Shown here piece by piece: positions 1-7,422 of a stretch of 24,445 nucleotides of DNA. This stretch comes from CBDFKU01 sp965248975 (GTDB taxonomy: Bacteria; Chloroflexota; Dehalococcoidia; Lucifugimonadales; JAGWBF01). The position numbers were made by a program, and so were the translations under genes. The notes under the pieces were generated by a model, which was not told the DNA's origin, searched no databases, and saw nothing but the letters and a program-made list of their open reading frames with translations. Position 1 is the stretch's first letter, and each line of letters begins with the position of its first letter. The stretch covers positions 1 to 24,445 of the forward strand of contig CBDFKU010000007.1 of NCBI GenBank assembly GCA_965248975.1. Reading direction: 5' to 3'.

Positions 1-1567
1 AAACGTACACGTCGCCGCCGCTCAGGAAGCCAGCCTCGGGTATTTCGGGCGCGGGACCGGGGGGACTCAGCTTGAACTCGGTTCCGTCGGTCGCGGTGAG
101 GGTGTCGGTCAGCGGGTTGAAGGAGAGGCGGCCACCCAGGGCGTAGGCGATGACGACCTCGGGGCTGGCGATGAACCCCATCGTCTCCGGCCTGCCATCG
201 TTACGCCTGGGAAAGTTGCGGTTATAGGAGGTGATGATGGTGTTGGGCTCCCCCTCGGGCACATCTGTGCGCTTCCACTGGCCGATGCAGGGGCCGCAGG
301 CGTTGGCCATCACAGTGGCTCCGATGGCCTGGAGGGACTCTATCTGCCCGTCCCGCTCTATGGTGGCCCGGATCTGCTCGGAGCCGGGCGTGACCATCAG
401 CGGAATGTTGACCTTGAGCCCCCTGGCCCGCGCCTGCTCGGCCACGTCGGCGGCGCGAGACATGTCCTCGTAGGAGGAGTTGGTGCAGCTCCCGATGAGG
501 GTGTCCGAGATGCGGTCTATGTACCCCTTCTCCTCTACCTGTGCGGCCACCGCGGAGATGGGGCGGGCCAGGTCCGGTGTGTGGGGCCCGACTACCTGGG
601 GCTCCAGCTTCGACAGGTCGACTTCCACGATGCGATGGTAGTATTTCTCAGGGGCGGCCTCAACTCCGTCGTCGGACCGCAAGAGATATGTGTGGCCGTG
701 GGCGAGGTCAGCCAGTGCAGCCCGGCCAGTCGCCCGGAGGTAGCTGTCCATGCGCTGGTCGAAGGGGAACACGGAGCACGTCGCGCCCAGCTCGGCGCCC
801 ATGTTGGTGATCGTTGCCTTCCCGGTACAGCTGATGGACCGCGCCCCCGGGCCGAAATACTCGATGATGGCGTTGGTCCCGCCGGAGACCGTGAGGACGC
901 CCGCCAGGTGGAGGATGACGTCTTTGGGAGCCGTCCAGCCCCTCAACTCCCCCGTCAGGTGCACTCCTATACGGACGGGGTACTTGACCTCCCAGGGGAG
1001 ACCCGCCATCACGTCGGCGGCGTCGGCGCCGCCAACGCCGATGGCTAGCATGCCCAACCCACCCGCGTTGGGGGTATGGGAGTCTGTGCCGATCATGAGG
1101 GCGCCTGGGAAGGCGTAGTTCTCCAGGACCACCTGGTGGATGATTCCGGCCCCTGGCTTCCAGAACCCCATGCCGTACTTGCTGGAGGCGGACCGGAGGA
1201 AGTCGAACACCTCGCTGTTCTCCTGAAGGGCGTCCGCCATGTCGGATTTCCCCTCCACTCGCGCCTGGATAAGGTGGTCGCAATGGACGGTGGTGGGCAC
1301 CGCGACACCCTTGCGGCCGGCCTGCATATACTGGAGGATGGCCATCTGGCCCGTCACATCCTGCAGACCCACGCGGTCGGGCCTGAGCATCAGGTAGCTT
1401 TCTCCTGGGGCAAGCTCCTGGCCGCCAGGGTCTTCCAGGTGAGCGAGGAGGAGCTTGTCCGCCAGGGTCATGGGGCCGGTGACCCGCCTGCGGACCGCCG
1501 CCAATGTCTGCTCCATCCTCTGGTATACGGAGGCGACGAATTCCGGCGTGGAGTCGATGGAGCTCAT
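1..1567 (-). CDS. acn: aconitate hydratase (mitochondrial-type), partial
   Basis: Iron-sulfur enzyme of the TCA cycle that isomerises citrate to isocitrate through cis-aconitate in the cytoplasm. The reading frame is open for 522 codons from an ATG at 1567 to the left edge, so the C-terminal swivel domain is missing from the window. The three cluster-ligating cysteines are visible: Cys361 in GSCTNSSYED, and Cys424 and Cys427 in ANACGPCIGQW. A GTDSHTPNAGGLG motif is also present. These motifs match the mitochondrial ACO2-type aconitases better than isopropylmalate dehydratase. The start is supported by GGAGGG eight bases upstream. A longer frame on the same strand from 1583 is a shadow. The gene lies 158 bp downstream of the cysteine hydrolase and may be read from the same promoter. 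Family assignment is secure; the subfamily is inferred from motifs only. Confidence 0.95.
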   Translation of the reverse strand, partial: MSSIDSTPEFVASVYQRMEQTLAAVRRRVTGPMTLADKLLLAHLEDPGGQELAPGESYLMLRPDRVGLQDVTGQMAILQYMQAGRKGVAVPTTVHCDHLIQARVEGKSDMADALQENSEVFDFLRSASSKYGMGFWKPGAGIIHQVVLENYAFPGALMIGTDSHTPNAGGLGMLAIGVGGADAADVMAGLPWEVKYPVRIGVHLTGELRGWTAPKDVILHLAGVLTVSGGTNAIIEYFGPGARSISCTGKATITNMGAELGATCSVFPFDQRMDSYLRATGRAALADLAHGHTYLLRSDDGVEAAPEKYYHRIVEVDLSKLEPQVVGPHTPDLARPISAVAAQVEEKGYIDRISDTLIGSCTNSSYEDMSRAADVAEQARARGLKVNIPLMVTPGSEQIRATIERDGQIESLQAIGATVMANACGPCIGQWKRTDVPEGEPNTIITSYNRNFPRRNDGRPETMGFIASPEVVIAYALGGRLSFNPLTDTLTATDGTEFKLSPPGPAPEIPEAGFLSGGDVYV

Positions 1568-1640
1568 TGTGGGTACCCTCCATAGTTTGTGGGACGGTTT
1601 GTAGTGTCCCGAGTCAGAAATCCACGGTAGAACTGGGGCG

Positions 1641-1666
1641 CCGTTCGACAAGCTCAGGGTGAGCGG
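1641..1666. repeat. REP-like palindromic element
   Basis: The short gap between the aconitase and cysteine hydrolase genes holds a sequence with core TTCGACAAGCTCAGGG followed by TGAGCGG. It contains a small CTCA/TGAG inverted repeat. I recognise this as a common intergenic palindromic repeat in many bacterial genomes, including Chloroflexota, but only one copy is in this window, so the repeat status rests on recall. It could act as a terminator or mRNA stabiliser. Confidence 0.4.
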
Positions 1667-1725
1667 AATAGACCCCCTCATACGGCGGGCCAGGCCTATT
1701 GGGATTCGGGTTACTCCCCCCCGCC

Positions 1726-2357
1726 TCAGCGGGCCGGGACGCCCGACAGGGCCCCGATCACCTGCTCTGTTGTCGTGACTGTTCCGAATCCGTACTTGAT
1801 GGTCCTGAGGGTTCCTTCGTGCCGTACCGGGTCGATGGCGGCCACGGCGTCGTAGGGAACTACGATACGGTAGTCTCTAAAAAAAGCGTCCCGTATCGTG
1901 GACTCGACGCATATCTCCGTGGTGACGCCGCACACGATCACCGTGTTTACCCCGAGTCCCCTCAGGATTACCTCCATGTTGGTGTTGTAGAAGGCGCTGT
2001 ACCGCGTCTTATCGACGACGAAATCGTCCGGCCGTGGTCCAGCGCATCGATGAGCTCGACGTCGCGGCTCCCTGCTACCAGTGCCCTGGCGCCTCGGGCG
2101 GTGTTCTGGTGCTCGGCCATCAGGCCGGCATCCGTGTAGTCGGGCCGGAGAATGTACCTTGTAAAGATAACCGGTACGCTCTCTTCGTGGCACGCCCGAA
2201 CCAGCTTGCAAACGGGCTCCAAGGTGGGCTTTAGGTGGGTGTTGTCCAGCCCCATCTTGGCCAGGAAGCTATCGTCGTCGACGAAGCCGTTCTGCATATC
2301 GACGACGATAAGGGCGGTCTTGCCCCTGTCGAAAACCGGATCGTCGTTGTAGACCAC
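1726..2357 (-). pseudogene. isochorismatase-family cysteine hydrolase, frameshifted
   Basis: Isochorismatase-like amidohydrolases cleave C-N or ether bonds (for example in nicotinamide, N-carbamoyl compounds or isochorismate) with an Asp-Lys-Cys triad. All three triad regions are visible, but in two frames. The N-terminal part, from a GTG at 2357 with a GGGGGG ribosome site six bases upstream, contains VVDMQNGF (Asp). The C-terminal part contains VVDKTRYSAFY (Lys) and VCGVTTEICVESTIRDAF (Cys). The frames join near 2038-2039. Restoring one base there turns the local reading into ELIDALxPRPDDFVVDKTR, the normal family sequence, so a single-base deletion is the simplest explanation. It may be a real pseudogene or a sequencing or assembly error. 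The gene lies 57 bp downstream of the AsnC regulator, probably in one operon, which would make it a candidate regulatory target. The substrate cannot be told from sequence. Confidence 0.85.
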
Positions 2358-2414
2358 TGAACACCCCCCGGACCCAAAGTAGAGAGGAATCCCCAGTTCG
2401 AATCGAAAGGGTGC

Positions 2415-2855
2415 CTAAAGCACCAGGCCGTAGGTCCGCTTCTTAATGGACAAGTTCACGAAAGTCTCGGTCCGCCGGACGCCCGAGATGGGCCCCACCT
2501 TGCTCCTCAGAAAGGCCCCAAGCCTTTCGGGTGACTCGACTCCCACCCAGGCGAATATGTCGTAGGCGCCAGTGCTGATGGAAACGTAATGGGCCTCTTC
2601 CAGGGCCGCAATAGCGTCCGCGACCTCGTCTATCTTGCCGGGGTCGGTCTGAATGCCCACAAGGGCGGCCGTCCCATAGCCCATTTTCTCCAGGTTGGGG
2701 ACCGCTATGACCGATATGACGCCGCTCTGGACCAGCTGGCGAAGCCTTCTCCGAACGGTACCCTCGCTGACCCCCACCTCTCGCGCTATTCGGGCGTTGG
2801 AAGCCCTTCCATCCACCTGAAGTAGCTTAATAATCCGCCTATCAAGTTCGTCCAT
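2415..2855 (-). CDS. Lrp/AsnC-family transcriptional regulator
   Basis: Small DNA-binding regulator of the feast/famine family, which forms octamers and usually senses an amino acid or related metabolite. The N-terminal part has the typical AsnC helix-turn-helix (MDELDRRIIKLLQVDGR, then SNARIAREVGVSEGTVRRRL). The C-terminal half is a RAM ligand-binding domain with an ISTGAYDIFAWV strand and a final VNLSIKKRTYG. At about 146 residues it has normal family length. An in-frame GTG lies at 2861, but the AGAGGA ribosome site is only two bases from it and eight from the ATG at 2855, so the ATG is preferred. A promoter with a palindrome over its -10 box lies just upstream, suggesting autoregulation. 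The downstream cysteine hydrolase is the most likely regulated partner. Confidence 0.93.
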   Translation of the reverse strand: MDELDRRIIKLLQVDGRASNARIAREVGVSEGTVRRRLRQLVQSGVISVIAVPNLEKMGYGTAALVGIQTDPGKIDEVADAIAALEEAHYVSISTGAYDIFAWVGVESPERLGAFLRSKVGPISGVRRTETFVNLSIKKRTYGLVL

Positions 2856-2888
2856 CGTCACCGTCCTCTAAATAAGTTCTAGGATTCC

Positions 2889-2917
2889 ATCTTATGGCAC
2901 GGTAAGATAGGTGTCAA
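2889..2917 (-). promoter_or_regulatory. promoter of the AsnC-type regulator, with palindrome
   Basis: Reading leftward there is a perfect -35 box TTGACA (2912-2917), a 17-bp spacer and a -10 box TAAGAT (2889-2894), then the AsnC gene. The -10 box is one arm of an inverted repeat, ATCTTA/TAAGAT, with arms at 2889-2894 and 2903-2908. Such a palindrome over the core promoter is a plausible autoregulatory operator; that role is inferred. Confidence 0.7.
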
Positions 2918-2945
2918 CCGCGATCATTCGTGACCAGAGCCATTA

Positions 2946-2975
2946 TTGTCCTCGCCTCGATGTTTCTGCTATAGT
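2946..2975 (+). promoter_or_regulatory. promoter of tRNA-Ser
   Basis: TTGTCC (2946-2951), an 18-bp spacer and TATAGT (2970-2975) lie just ahead of the tRNA, whose first base is ten positions after the -10 box. This fits a short-leader tRNA promoter. Confidence 0.6.
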
Positions 2976-2984
2976 GAAACGGTC

Positions 2985-3076
2985 GGAGGGATCGCATAGA
3001 GGCCTAGTGCGGGCGCCTGCTAAGCGCTTAGCTCGAGAAATCGGGCTCATGGGTTCGAATCCCATTCCCTCCGCCA
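2985..3076 (+). tRNA. tRNA-Ser (GCT anticodon), probable integration site
   Basis: A full class II tRNA can be folded by eye. The acceptor arm is GGAGGGA/TCCCTCC (2985-2991 with 3066-3072). The anticodon stem GGCGC/GCGCT encloses loop CTGCTAA, giving anticodon GCT (serine AGC/AGT codons). The long variable arm AGCTCG/CGGGCT is expected for serine. The T-stem ATGGG/CCCAT encloses loop TTCGAAT. CCA is encoded (3074-3076). A tyrosine integrase begins about 150 bp downstream on the same strand, the usual arrangement for an element inserted in a tRNA 3' end. A second copy of the 3' segment, which would mark the other attachment site, is not present in the window. Confidence 0.95.
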
Positions 3077-3174
3077 GTCTAACCCTTCTTCTCAGCTTTG
3101 AGACCGCCACTTTTTGTCGATCGCATGCCTAATTCAGCTACATCCAAGATTCTCATAGTGGCTCATAGATTATC

Positions 3175-3203
3175 TTACCGGCCCACACAATCTCACCTAT
3201 AAT
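3175..3203 (+). promoter_or_regulatory. candidate integrase promoter
   Basis: A perfect TATAAT (3198-3203) is preceded at 17 bp by TTACCG (3175-3180), a weak -35. Transcription would begin near 3210, leaving a short leader with GGGGG before the ATG at 3226. This argues against the ATG at 3202, which overlaps the -10 box. Confidence 0.5.
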
Positions 3204-3225
3204 GTGGGGTAAAACGGGGGACAAG

Positions 3226-4374
3226 ATGGCCGAGAACCACAAGGCTCGTCCCTTGACTGCGGCAAGAGTGAGAACCGAGAAGCGGCCTGGCCGGTATCAC
3301 GACGGCCAGGGGCTTTACCTTCAGGTTGATCCGTCTGGCGCACGCAGGTGGCTTCAGCGTATCGTTGTACGCGGCAAGCGCACCGACCTCGGACTCGGCG
3401 GCTGGCCTCTTGTCTCCCTGAACGCGGCGCGTGAGAAGGCGATGGAGAACCGCAGAATCGCGCGTGTGGGCGGGGACCCCCGGACAGAGAAGCGAGACGT
3501 ACCGACCTTCGCTGAGGCTGCTGCTGAGGTCATCAAGCTCAATCGCCCAACGTAGAAAAATGCAAAGCACTCTGCCCAGTGGGGTTCTACTCTCAAGACC
3601 TACGTCTTTCCACACTTTGGGTCCAGATTGGTGACCGAGGTGTCGGGCTCAGATGTCATGAAGGCTCTAACCTTTATATGGACAGCCAAGCCAGAGACAG
3701 CGCGGCGCGTGCGCCAGCGCATAGGCGCGGTGATGAAGTGGGCTATAGCCAATAACTACCGGCTGGACAATCCTGCTGGCGACGCCATTGAGGCTGTGCT
3801 TCCCAAGACTTCGCGGGCTCAGGCGCACCACAAGGCTCTACACTACACGGCAGTCCCCGCAGCGCTGAGGGCTGTGCGAGCCTCGAAGGTCACAGAATCC
3901 TCAAAACTGTGCCTGGAGTTCCAGGTGTTGACGGCAAGTAGACCAGGCGAAGCTCGACAGGCTCAGTGGTCGGAGGTAGATATCAGTGCCGGGACATGGA
4001 CCATCCCGTCCGAGCGTATGAAGGCCGACCTAGAGCACCGTGTTCCGCTATCCGCGCAGACTATGGAGATACTGAGGCAGGCTGAGGATCTCCAGGACGC
4101 TTCAGGTCTCGTTTTCCCGTCGAGGTCGGGGAGGCCGCTGAGTGACATGACCCACCGCAAGCTGCTAATGACGCTGGGGATAGACTGCGTTCCACACGGT
4201 TTTCGGTCGAGCTTTAGAGACTGGGCGGCCGAGATGACGGACGCGCCGCACGCAGTTATGGAGGCGGCGCTGGCCCACGTAGTGGGAAACTCTACCGAAG
4301 CCGCCTATTTTCGCTCGGACCTGTTCGAGCGACGGCGGACACTCATGGCCCAATGGGCTGAGTATCTGGGGTGA
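3226..4374 (+). pseudogene. int: P4-type tyrosine integrase with an in-frame amber codon
   Basis: Site-specific recombinase that would insert and excise the element at the tRNA. The frame is continuous from 3226 to 4374 (382 codons) except for one TAG at 3553-3555 (codon 110). The reading there is NRPT*KNAKHSAQW; relatives commonly have tryptophan here, so a TGG to TAG change is the simplest cause. The N-terminus has the arm-binding domain (KRPGRYHDGQGLYLQV, then LGLGGWPLVSL). The catalytic residues are intact: Arg239 in TASRPGEAR, His324 and Arg327 in PHGFRSSFRDW, His351 in LAHVVG and Tyr361 in EAAYFRSDLFE. Genes around it use TAG as an ordinary stop, so recoding is unlikely. A restart at 3628 would yield a protein without the arm-binding domain. 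Confidence 0.92.
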
Positions 4375-4454
4375 GAGGGCTACACGGGGCGATAGAGGCG
4401 TTCCGTGGGTTCACGCCCTTCGGGGGATGAGGGTCGCCCCCTCCTACCCCCACT

Positions 4455-4641
4455 CTAGCAGGCTGCTGAAAAACCCTCAGGCCAGGTCTGGGCTGTCTTC
4501 TGGCCAGCGGAAAGCGTTATTGGCATAATGGTTATGCGCCTTGGCGTGAATCAACAAGCCATACACGTTGGATATCGTCGGGTGTTCACGGCCCGGTCCG
4601 GTACGGTCTGTCAGAGACCCCCTTTATCCGCAGCCTGCTAG
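4455..4641 (+). mobile_element. 187-bp MITE-like element, copy A
   Basis: First of four copies that I read as identical. It is bounded by CTAG at both ends. The terminal inverted repeats are CTAGCAGGCTGC at the left and its complement at the right, with partial matching for a few more bases (TGAAAAA against GGATAAA). It has no coding capacity. CTAG is the likely target duplication, because removing 183 bp repairs open frames around copies C and D. This copy lies between the integrase and the main operon and breaks no gene I can see. Confidence 0.9.
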
Positions 4642-4791
4642 AGCCTACGGCAACCAGATGAAAGCCGGACCCCAAGCATTGGTGACGACATAGACATCCT
4701 CGGGTACGCCCGCATCCGCCTCCCGTAAGGCGCCAGCCCCCCCCGCACCACGACAGATTCTCCACCAGTCTCCGAGGCGATTGTGCTGCGT

Positions 4792-4813
4792 AAAACGGGA
4801 CTTTTCCCGTTTT
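4792..4813. terminator. short perfect hairpin (bidirectional terminator or operator)
   Basis: Nine-base perfect arms AAAACGGGA (4792-4800) and TCCCGTTTT (4805-4813) enclose a four-base loop. The ATs on the outside make it look like a small intrinsic terminator usable in either direction. It may equally be an operator ahead of the main operon. It contains the CGGGAC motif that is clustered at 21.6-21.8 kb. Confidence 0.4.
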
Positions 4814-4883
4814 GCGCCACATGAGTTGACATAGGCGGCGCTGCATGCACACTCTGGACTATACCACTTTAAAGGAGTTGGGC

Positions 4884-5660
4884 ATGCAGTTTGATTCACT
4901 ACACATGGCGGTTACCGTCCCCATCATTGGGGTCGTGGGGTTGATCATATTCTTCTCGATGTTCCCGACGATGATCGGAGGGTTCAACGAGAGCTACCTG
5001 CACTCCCAGGCGGCGTGCGTCTACAACTCCGAGCGCTTCGACCGGGTCTCCGCCAGCGCCGACGGCTGGTCCAGCCCGGTAGTGCTCTCCGGCAGCGGCG
5101 ACAACTGCACGGGCGCGGTCAGCGGCACTCCCACCGAGTTCTACACTCCCCGGGGAACGGCCCTATTGACCAGCGACGCCAACATCGCGGTAGCGGCGAC
5201 GACGCTCACCATCACTGGGGATGCCACCGACTCTGGGAGGGGCTGGACCTCGGCCACAGACGTCATAGAGCAGCAGGGCGGGCTGAACCGGACGCTCCTG
5301 TCCATTCTGGGCCTGGGGCTGCCCGTGGGGTCCATGGCGCTGATCATCGGGTTCGGGGGCTACTTCGCCAGGCGGATAGGCTCCCAGGAGGGCATCGTGG
5401 GGATGATCCTGTCCGTGGTGGGATCGGTGATCAGCATCATCCTCCTGGCGACGATGCTGGGGGTGTTCTTGCCCAACCTGGACACCGCGTTCAACGCCCT
5501 CGATTCGAGTAGGTACACCATATTCTCCGGAGGGATCGGCAGCATCGCCACCCTGATAGGGAACTTCTGGGCGACGCTTTTGGTGGCAAGCGTAATCGTG
5601 ATTGGGTTCCAGGTGGTGAGGAACTTCAGCGCGATGAAGGGGGAGTTCGCCTCTTCCTAG
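4884..5660 (+). CDS. membrane protein with exported domain, first gene of main operon
   Basis: Not recognised. 258 residues from the ATG at 4884, chosen over an in-frame ATG at 4845 because AAAGGAG lies six bases upstream. Layout: one N-terminal membrane helix (about 8-27), a Ser/Thr/Gly-rich domain with two cysteines (about 30-135) likely outside the cytoplasm, then three closely spaced helices (about 138-162, 169-195 and 220-245), ending FASS. The pattern of one exported domain plus C-terminal helices recurs in two later genes of the operon. The stop codon TAG is the last three bases of a CTAG that is also the left end of MITE copy B, so the insertion kept the stop. The function may be structural (envelope or virion membrane), which is inferred from context. 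Confidence 0.85.
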   Translation: MQFDSLHMAVTVPIIGVVGLIIFFSMFPTMIGGFNESYLHSQAACVYNSERFDRVSASADGWSSPVVLSGSGDNCTGAVSGTPTEFYTPRGTALLTSDANIAVAATTLTITGDATDSGRGWTSATDVIEQQGGLNRTLLSILGLGLPVGSMALIIGFGGYFARRIGSQEGIVGMILSVVGSVISIILLATMLGVFLPNLDTAFNALDSSRYTIFSGGIGSIATLIGNFWATLLVASVIVIGFQVVRNFSAMKGEFASS

Positions 5661-5843
5661 CAGGCTGCTGAAAAACCCTCAGGCCAGGTCTGGGCTGTCT
5701 TCTGGCCAGCGGAAAGCGTTATTGGCATAATGGTTATGCGCCTTGGCGTGAATCAACAAGCCATACACGTTGGATATCGTCGGGTGTTCACGGCCCGGTC
5801 CGGTACGGTCTGTCAGAGACCCCCTTTATCCGCAGCCTGCTAG
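5657..5843 (+). mobile_element. 187-bp MITE-like element, copy B
   Basis: Same orientation and sequence as copy A. It is inserted on the CTAG that holds the stop codon of the preceding membrane protein gene. Before insertion the next gene would have started about ten bases after that stop. The element therefore separates two formerly tightly packed operon genes by 183 bp without changing either protein. Confidence 0.9.
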
Positions 5844-5853
5844 GGGGCATCCA

Positions 5854-6066
5854 TTGATCAGGGCTTCAACATTGAGCACGGCGGGCATGCTGCTCCTCCT
5901 GTCCGCCGTGCTCACACCCACGATCCGCATGTCCCAGAGGATGCTGGACCTGGTGGAGCGGGACCTCGTCGGCATCCTGCCCGGCCTGGACGTGCTCATG
6001 GCGACCATGCTCATCGCATGCGTCCTTGTGGCCCTCGTGGCCAGCCTCGTTCCCGGACGGGATTGA
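5854..6066 (+). CDS. small two-helix membrane protein
   Basis: 70 residues from a TTG at 5854, six bases after a GGGGG ribosome site. A longer frame begins inside MITE copy B, but that part is not ancestral. There are two hydrophobic helices (about 8-22, MLLLLSAVLTP; and 46-64, MATMLIACVLVALVASLV) separated by a short charged segment, MSQRMLDLVERDLVG. The size and layout would fit a small virion membrane or major coat-like protein, or a holin-like protein. Nothing decides between these, and I do not recognise a family. It lies 43 bp before the ATPase gene, in the same operon. Confidence 0.7.
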   Translation: MIRASTLSTAGMLLLLSAVLTPTIRMSQRMLDLVERDLVGILPGLDVLMATMLIACVLVALVASLVPGRD

Positions 6067-6109
6067 ACCGCCATACGGATTGACGGCCCTTCAGGGGGAG
6101 GAGCGATCT

Positions 6110-7249
6110 ATGAGGTCCCTTCTAGAGCTACCCGGAACCCTGGTGTCCGAGCGCGACATCGGGGAAGCCGCCCAGGACCCCAGGGACTGGTTCAGCCCGG
6201 AGCAGCGGCTGTCCATGCACCGCTGGCTGGAGGGGAGGCATGCGAAGTCCTCCGAGAGCAGAAGGCGCCCTCCCTTCCGGTACACCACCATCATGCTGGT
6301 GGGGGGCATGGGACGTGGCAAGTCGGTCCTGGCTACCGCCACTCTCCTGCCCCTCTACGCGGGGGGAGTACCGGTCTTCCACAACGGGAGCTGCCTTTTC
6401 GGCCGCGCCCTCTCCATCGAGAGCCTGTTCCTTGCCATCGACCAGGTGCCGGTGGGCAGCGCCATCTTCCTCGACGAGATACACACCATCAACACGAGGA
6501 ACTCAGAGCTTGCCACGGCCCAGATCGTTCAGAACCAGGCCATGGCGGGACTCCGTAAGAAGAACGTCTTGCTGCTCTTGGGCACGGCCAAGCCGTCGAT
6601 GGTGGGCCATACCATGCTCGACGACGTGGAGCAGCTATGGTTGCCCGAGATGGTGAGGACCGAGGCCCGGTTGACCCCCGGTCCCAGCAGGCTTCCCCCG
6701 AGGGACGACGCGGCGAACTTCCGGTACGCCTACAGGGCGGTCAGGGAATACCCCTTCCGGCGCGACGGCATACTGGAGTGGGTCGGACTGGCCGCACCAA
6801 ACCAGAGGCAACGTGGACGGTGGCAGACACGCCTCATGGACCCTGGGCTGATGCGCATGGCCTTCATGGCCACCGACTCCTTCCGACCTCTCCTCCTGGG
6901 GGCCGGCGCCCGGGTGGACAAGCAAGCCATCAGGAGCTATCTGACGGGGAACCCGCTGCCCGCCCAGCCCTCCGGGGCCGCAAGGGACCCCCAGGTGGAG
7001 CAGCTGGAGGAGATGTGCGGCGCCTGGTGGGAGGCCTTCGAGAACGGGACCCTGGCCCGGAAGGGCTACGTCAAGGCCGGGGCCCTGGCAAAGCTGGGGG
7101 GCCATAGGGTACACCCGGCGCCCCTGGGCGGGGCGATCACCCGGGTCCTGGGGATTGAGCCCCACGGCTACCAGGGGCGCAACGGGTACGACCTTTCAGA
7201 GCTCTACGGCTATCTCAAGGGGTGTGTCGATAGACAGGCAGGGGTATAG
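6110..7249 (+). CDS. P-loop ATPase, FtsK/HerA/Zot-like
   Basis: 379 residues from the ATG at 6110, preceded by GGGGGAGGAG. It has a clear Walker A, GGMGRGKS (about 64-72), and a Walker B with adjacent acid, SAIFLDEIHT (about 116-125). These are followed by a long helix-rich stretch with NQAMAGLRKKNVLLLLGTAK, the kind of sensor segment seen in Zot and HerA/FtsK-type motors. No membrane helix is present. In this setting, surrounded by membrane and secreted proteins, it is best explained as the DNA-packaging or assembly motor of a virus-like particle, or a secretion/conjugation motor. The fold-level call is fairly safe; the role is inferred. Its last 20-30 codons are copied several times downstream, and one copy forms the tail of the chimeric small ORF at 7512. 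Confidence 0.8.
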   Translation: MRSLLELPGTLVSERDIGEAAQDPRDWFSPEQRLSMHRWLEGRHAKSSESRRRPPFRYTTIMLVGGMGRGKSVLATATLLPLYAGGVPVFHNGSCLFGRALSIESLFLAIDQVPVGSAIFLDEIHTINTRNSELATAQIVQNQAMAGLRKKNVLLLLGTAKPSMVGHTMLDDVEQLWLPEMVRTEARLTPGPSRLPPRDDAANFRYAYRAVREYPFRRDGILEWVGLAAPNQRQRGRWQTRLMDPGLMRMAFMATDSFRPLLLGAGARVDKQAIRSYLTGNPLPAQPSGAARDPQVEQLEEMCGAWWEAFENGTLARKGYVKAGALAKLGGHRVHPAPLGGAITRVLGIEPHGYQGRNGYDLSELYGYLKGCVDRQAGV

Positions 7250-7422
7250 ACGACACAACCACATATCAAAGATACGACCTTTCAGAGGTCTACAGCTATC
7301 TCAAAGGGTGTGTCGATAGACAGGCGGGGGTATAGAAAGACACAGACACATATCAAACATACGACCTTTCAGAGCTCTACAGCTATCTCAAAGGGTGCGT
7401 CGATAGACAGGCGGGGGTATAG
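7188..7422 (+). repeat. tandem repeat derived from the end of the ATPase gene
   Basis: A unit of about 62 bp, starting ACGACCTTTCAGAG and ending GGGGTATAG, occurs at 7188-7249 (end of the ATPase gene), 7274-7335 and 7361-7422. The repeat period is 86-87 bp, with an A/C-rich linker. A fourth copy is at 7675-7736. The copies differ by a few bases. The extra copies carry the ATPase stop codon but lack the rest of the gene. Confidence 0.9.

Larger units (their letters stand above)
4375..4883. other. intergenic region between integrase and the main operon
   Basis: No convincing gene lies here. It contains MITE copy A and a short perfect hairpin, described separately. A perfect TTGACA at 4826-4831 is followed only after 28 bp by TATACC (4860-4865), too far for a normal promoter, so the main operon's promoter is not resolved. 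A leftward frame ending at 4645 could be the tail of a lost gene, but I do not recognise it. Confidence 0.5.

Noticed and set aside
708..1583. Leftward frame of 291 codons over the aconitase gene
   Set aside because: It is out of frame with the aconitase motifs and has Arg/Gly/Pro-rich composition typical of a GC-rich shadow frame.
3553..3555. Amber codon recoding in the integrase
   Set aside because: Other genes here end normally at TAG, including the 258-residue membrane protein and the large Pro/Thr gene, and no suppressor tRNA is seen.
4826..4865. TTGACA and TATACC as a promoter for the main operon
   Set aside because: The 28-bp spacing is too long for a normal sigma-70-type promoter.
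4645..4899. Leftward frame ending in VYVVTNAWGPAFIWLP
   Set aside because: Possibly the tail of a lost gene, but it has no start, ribosome site or recognised family, so it is not called.
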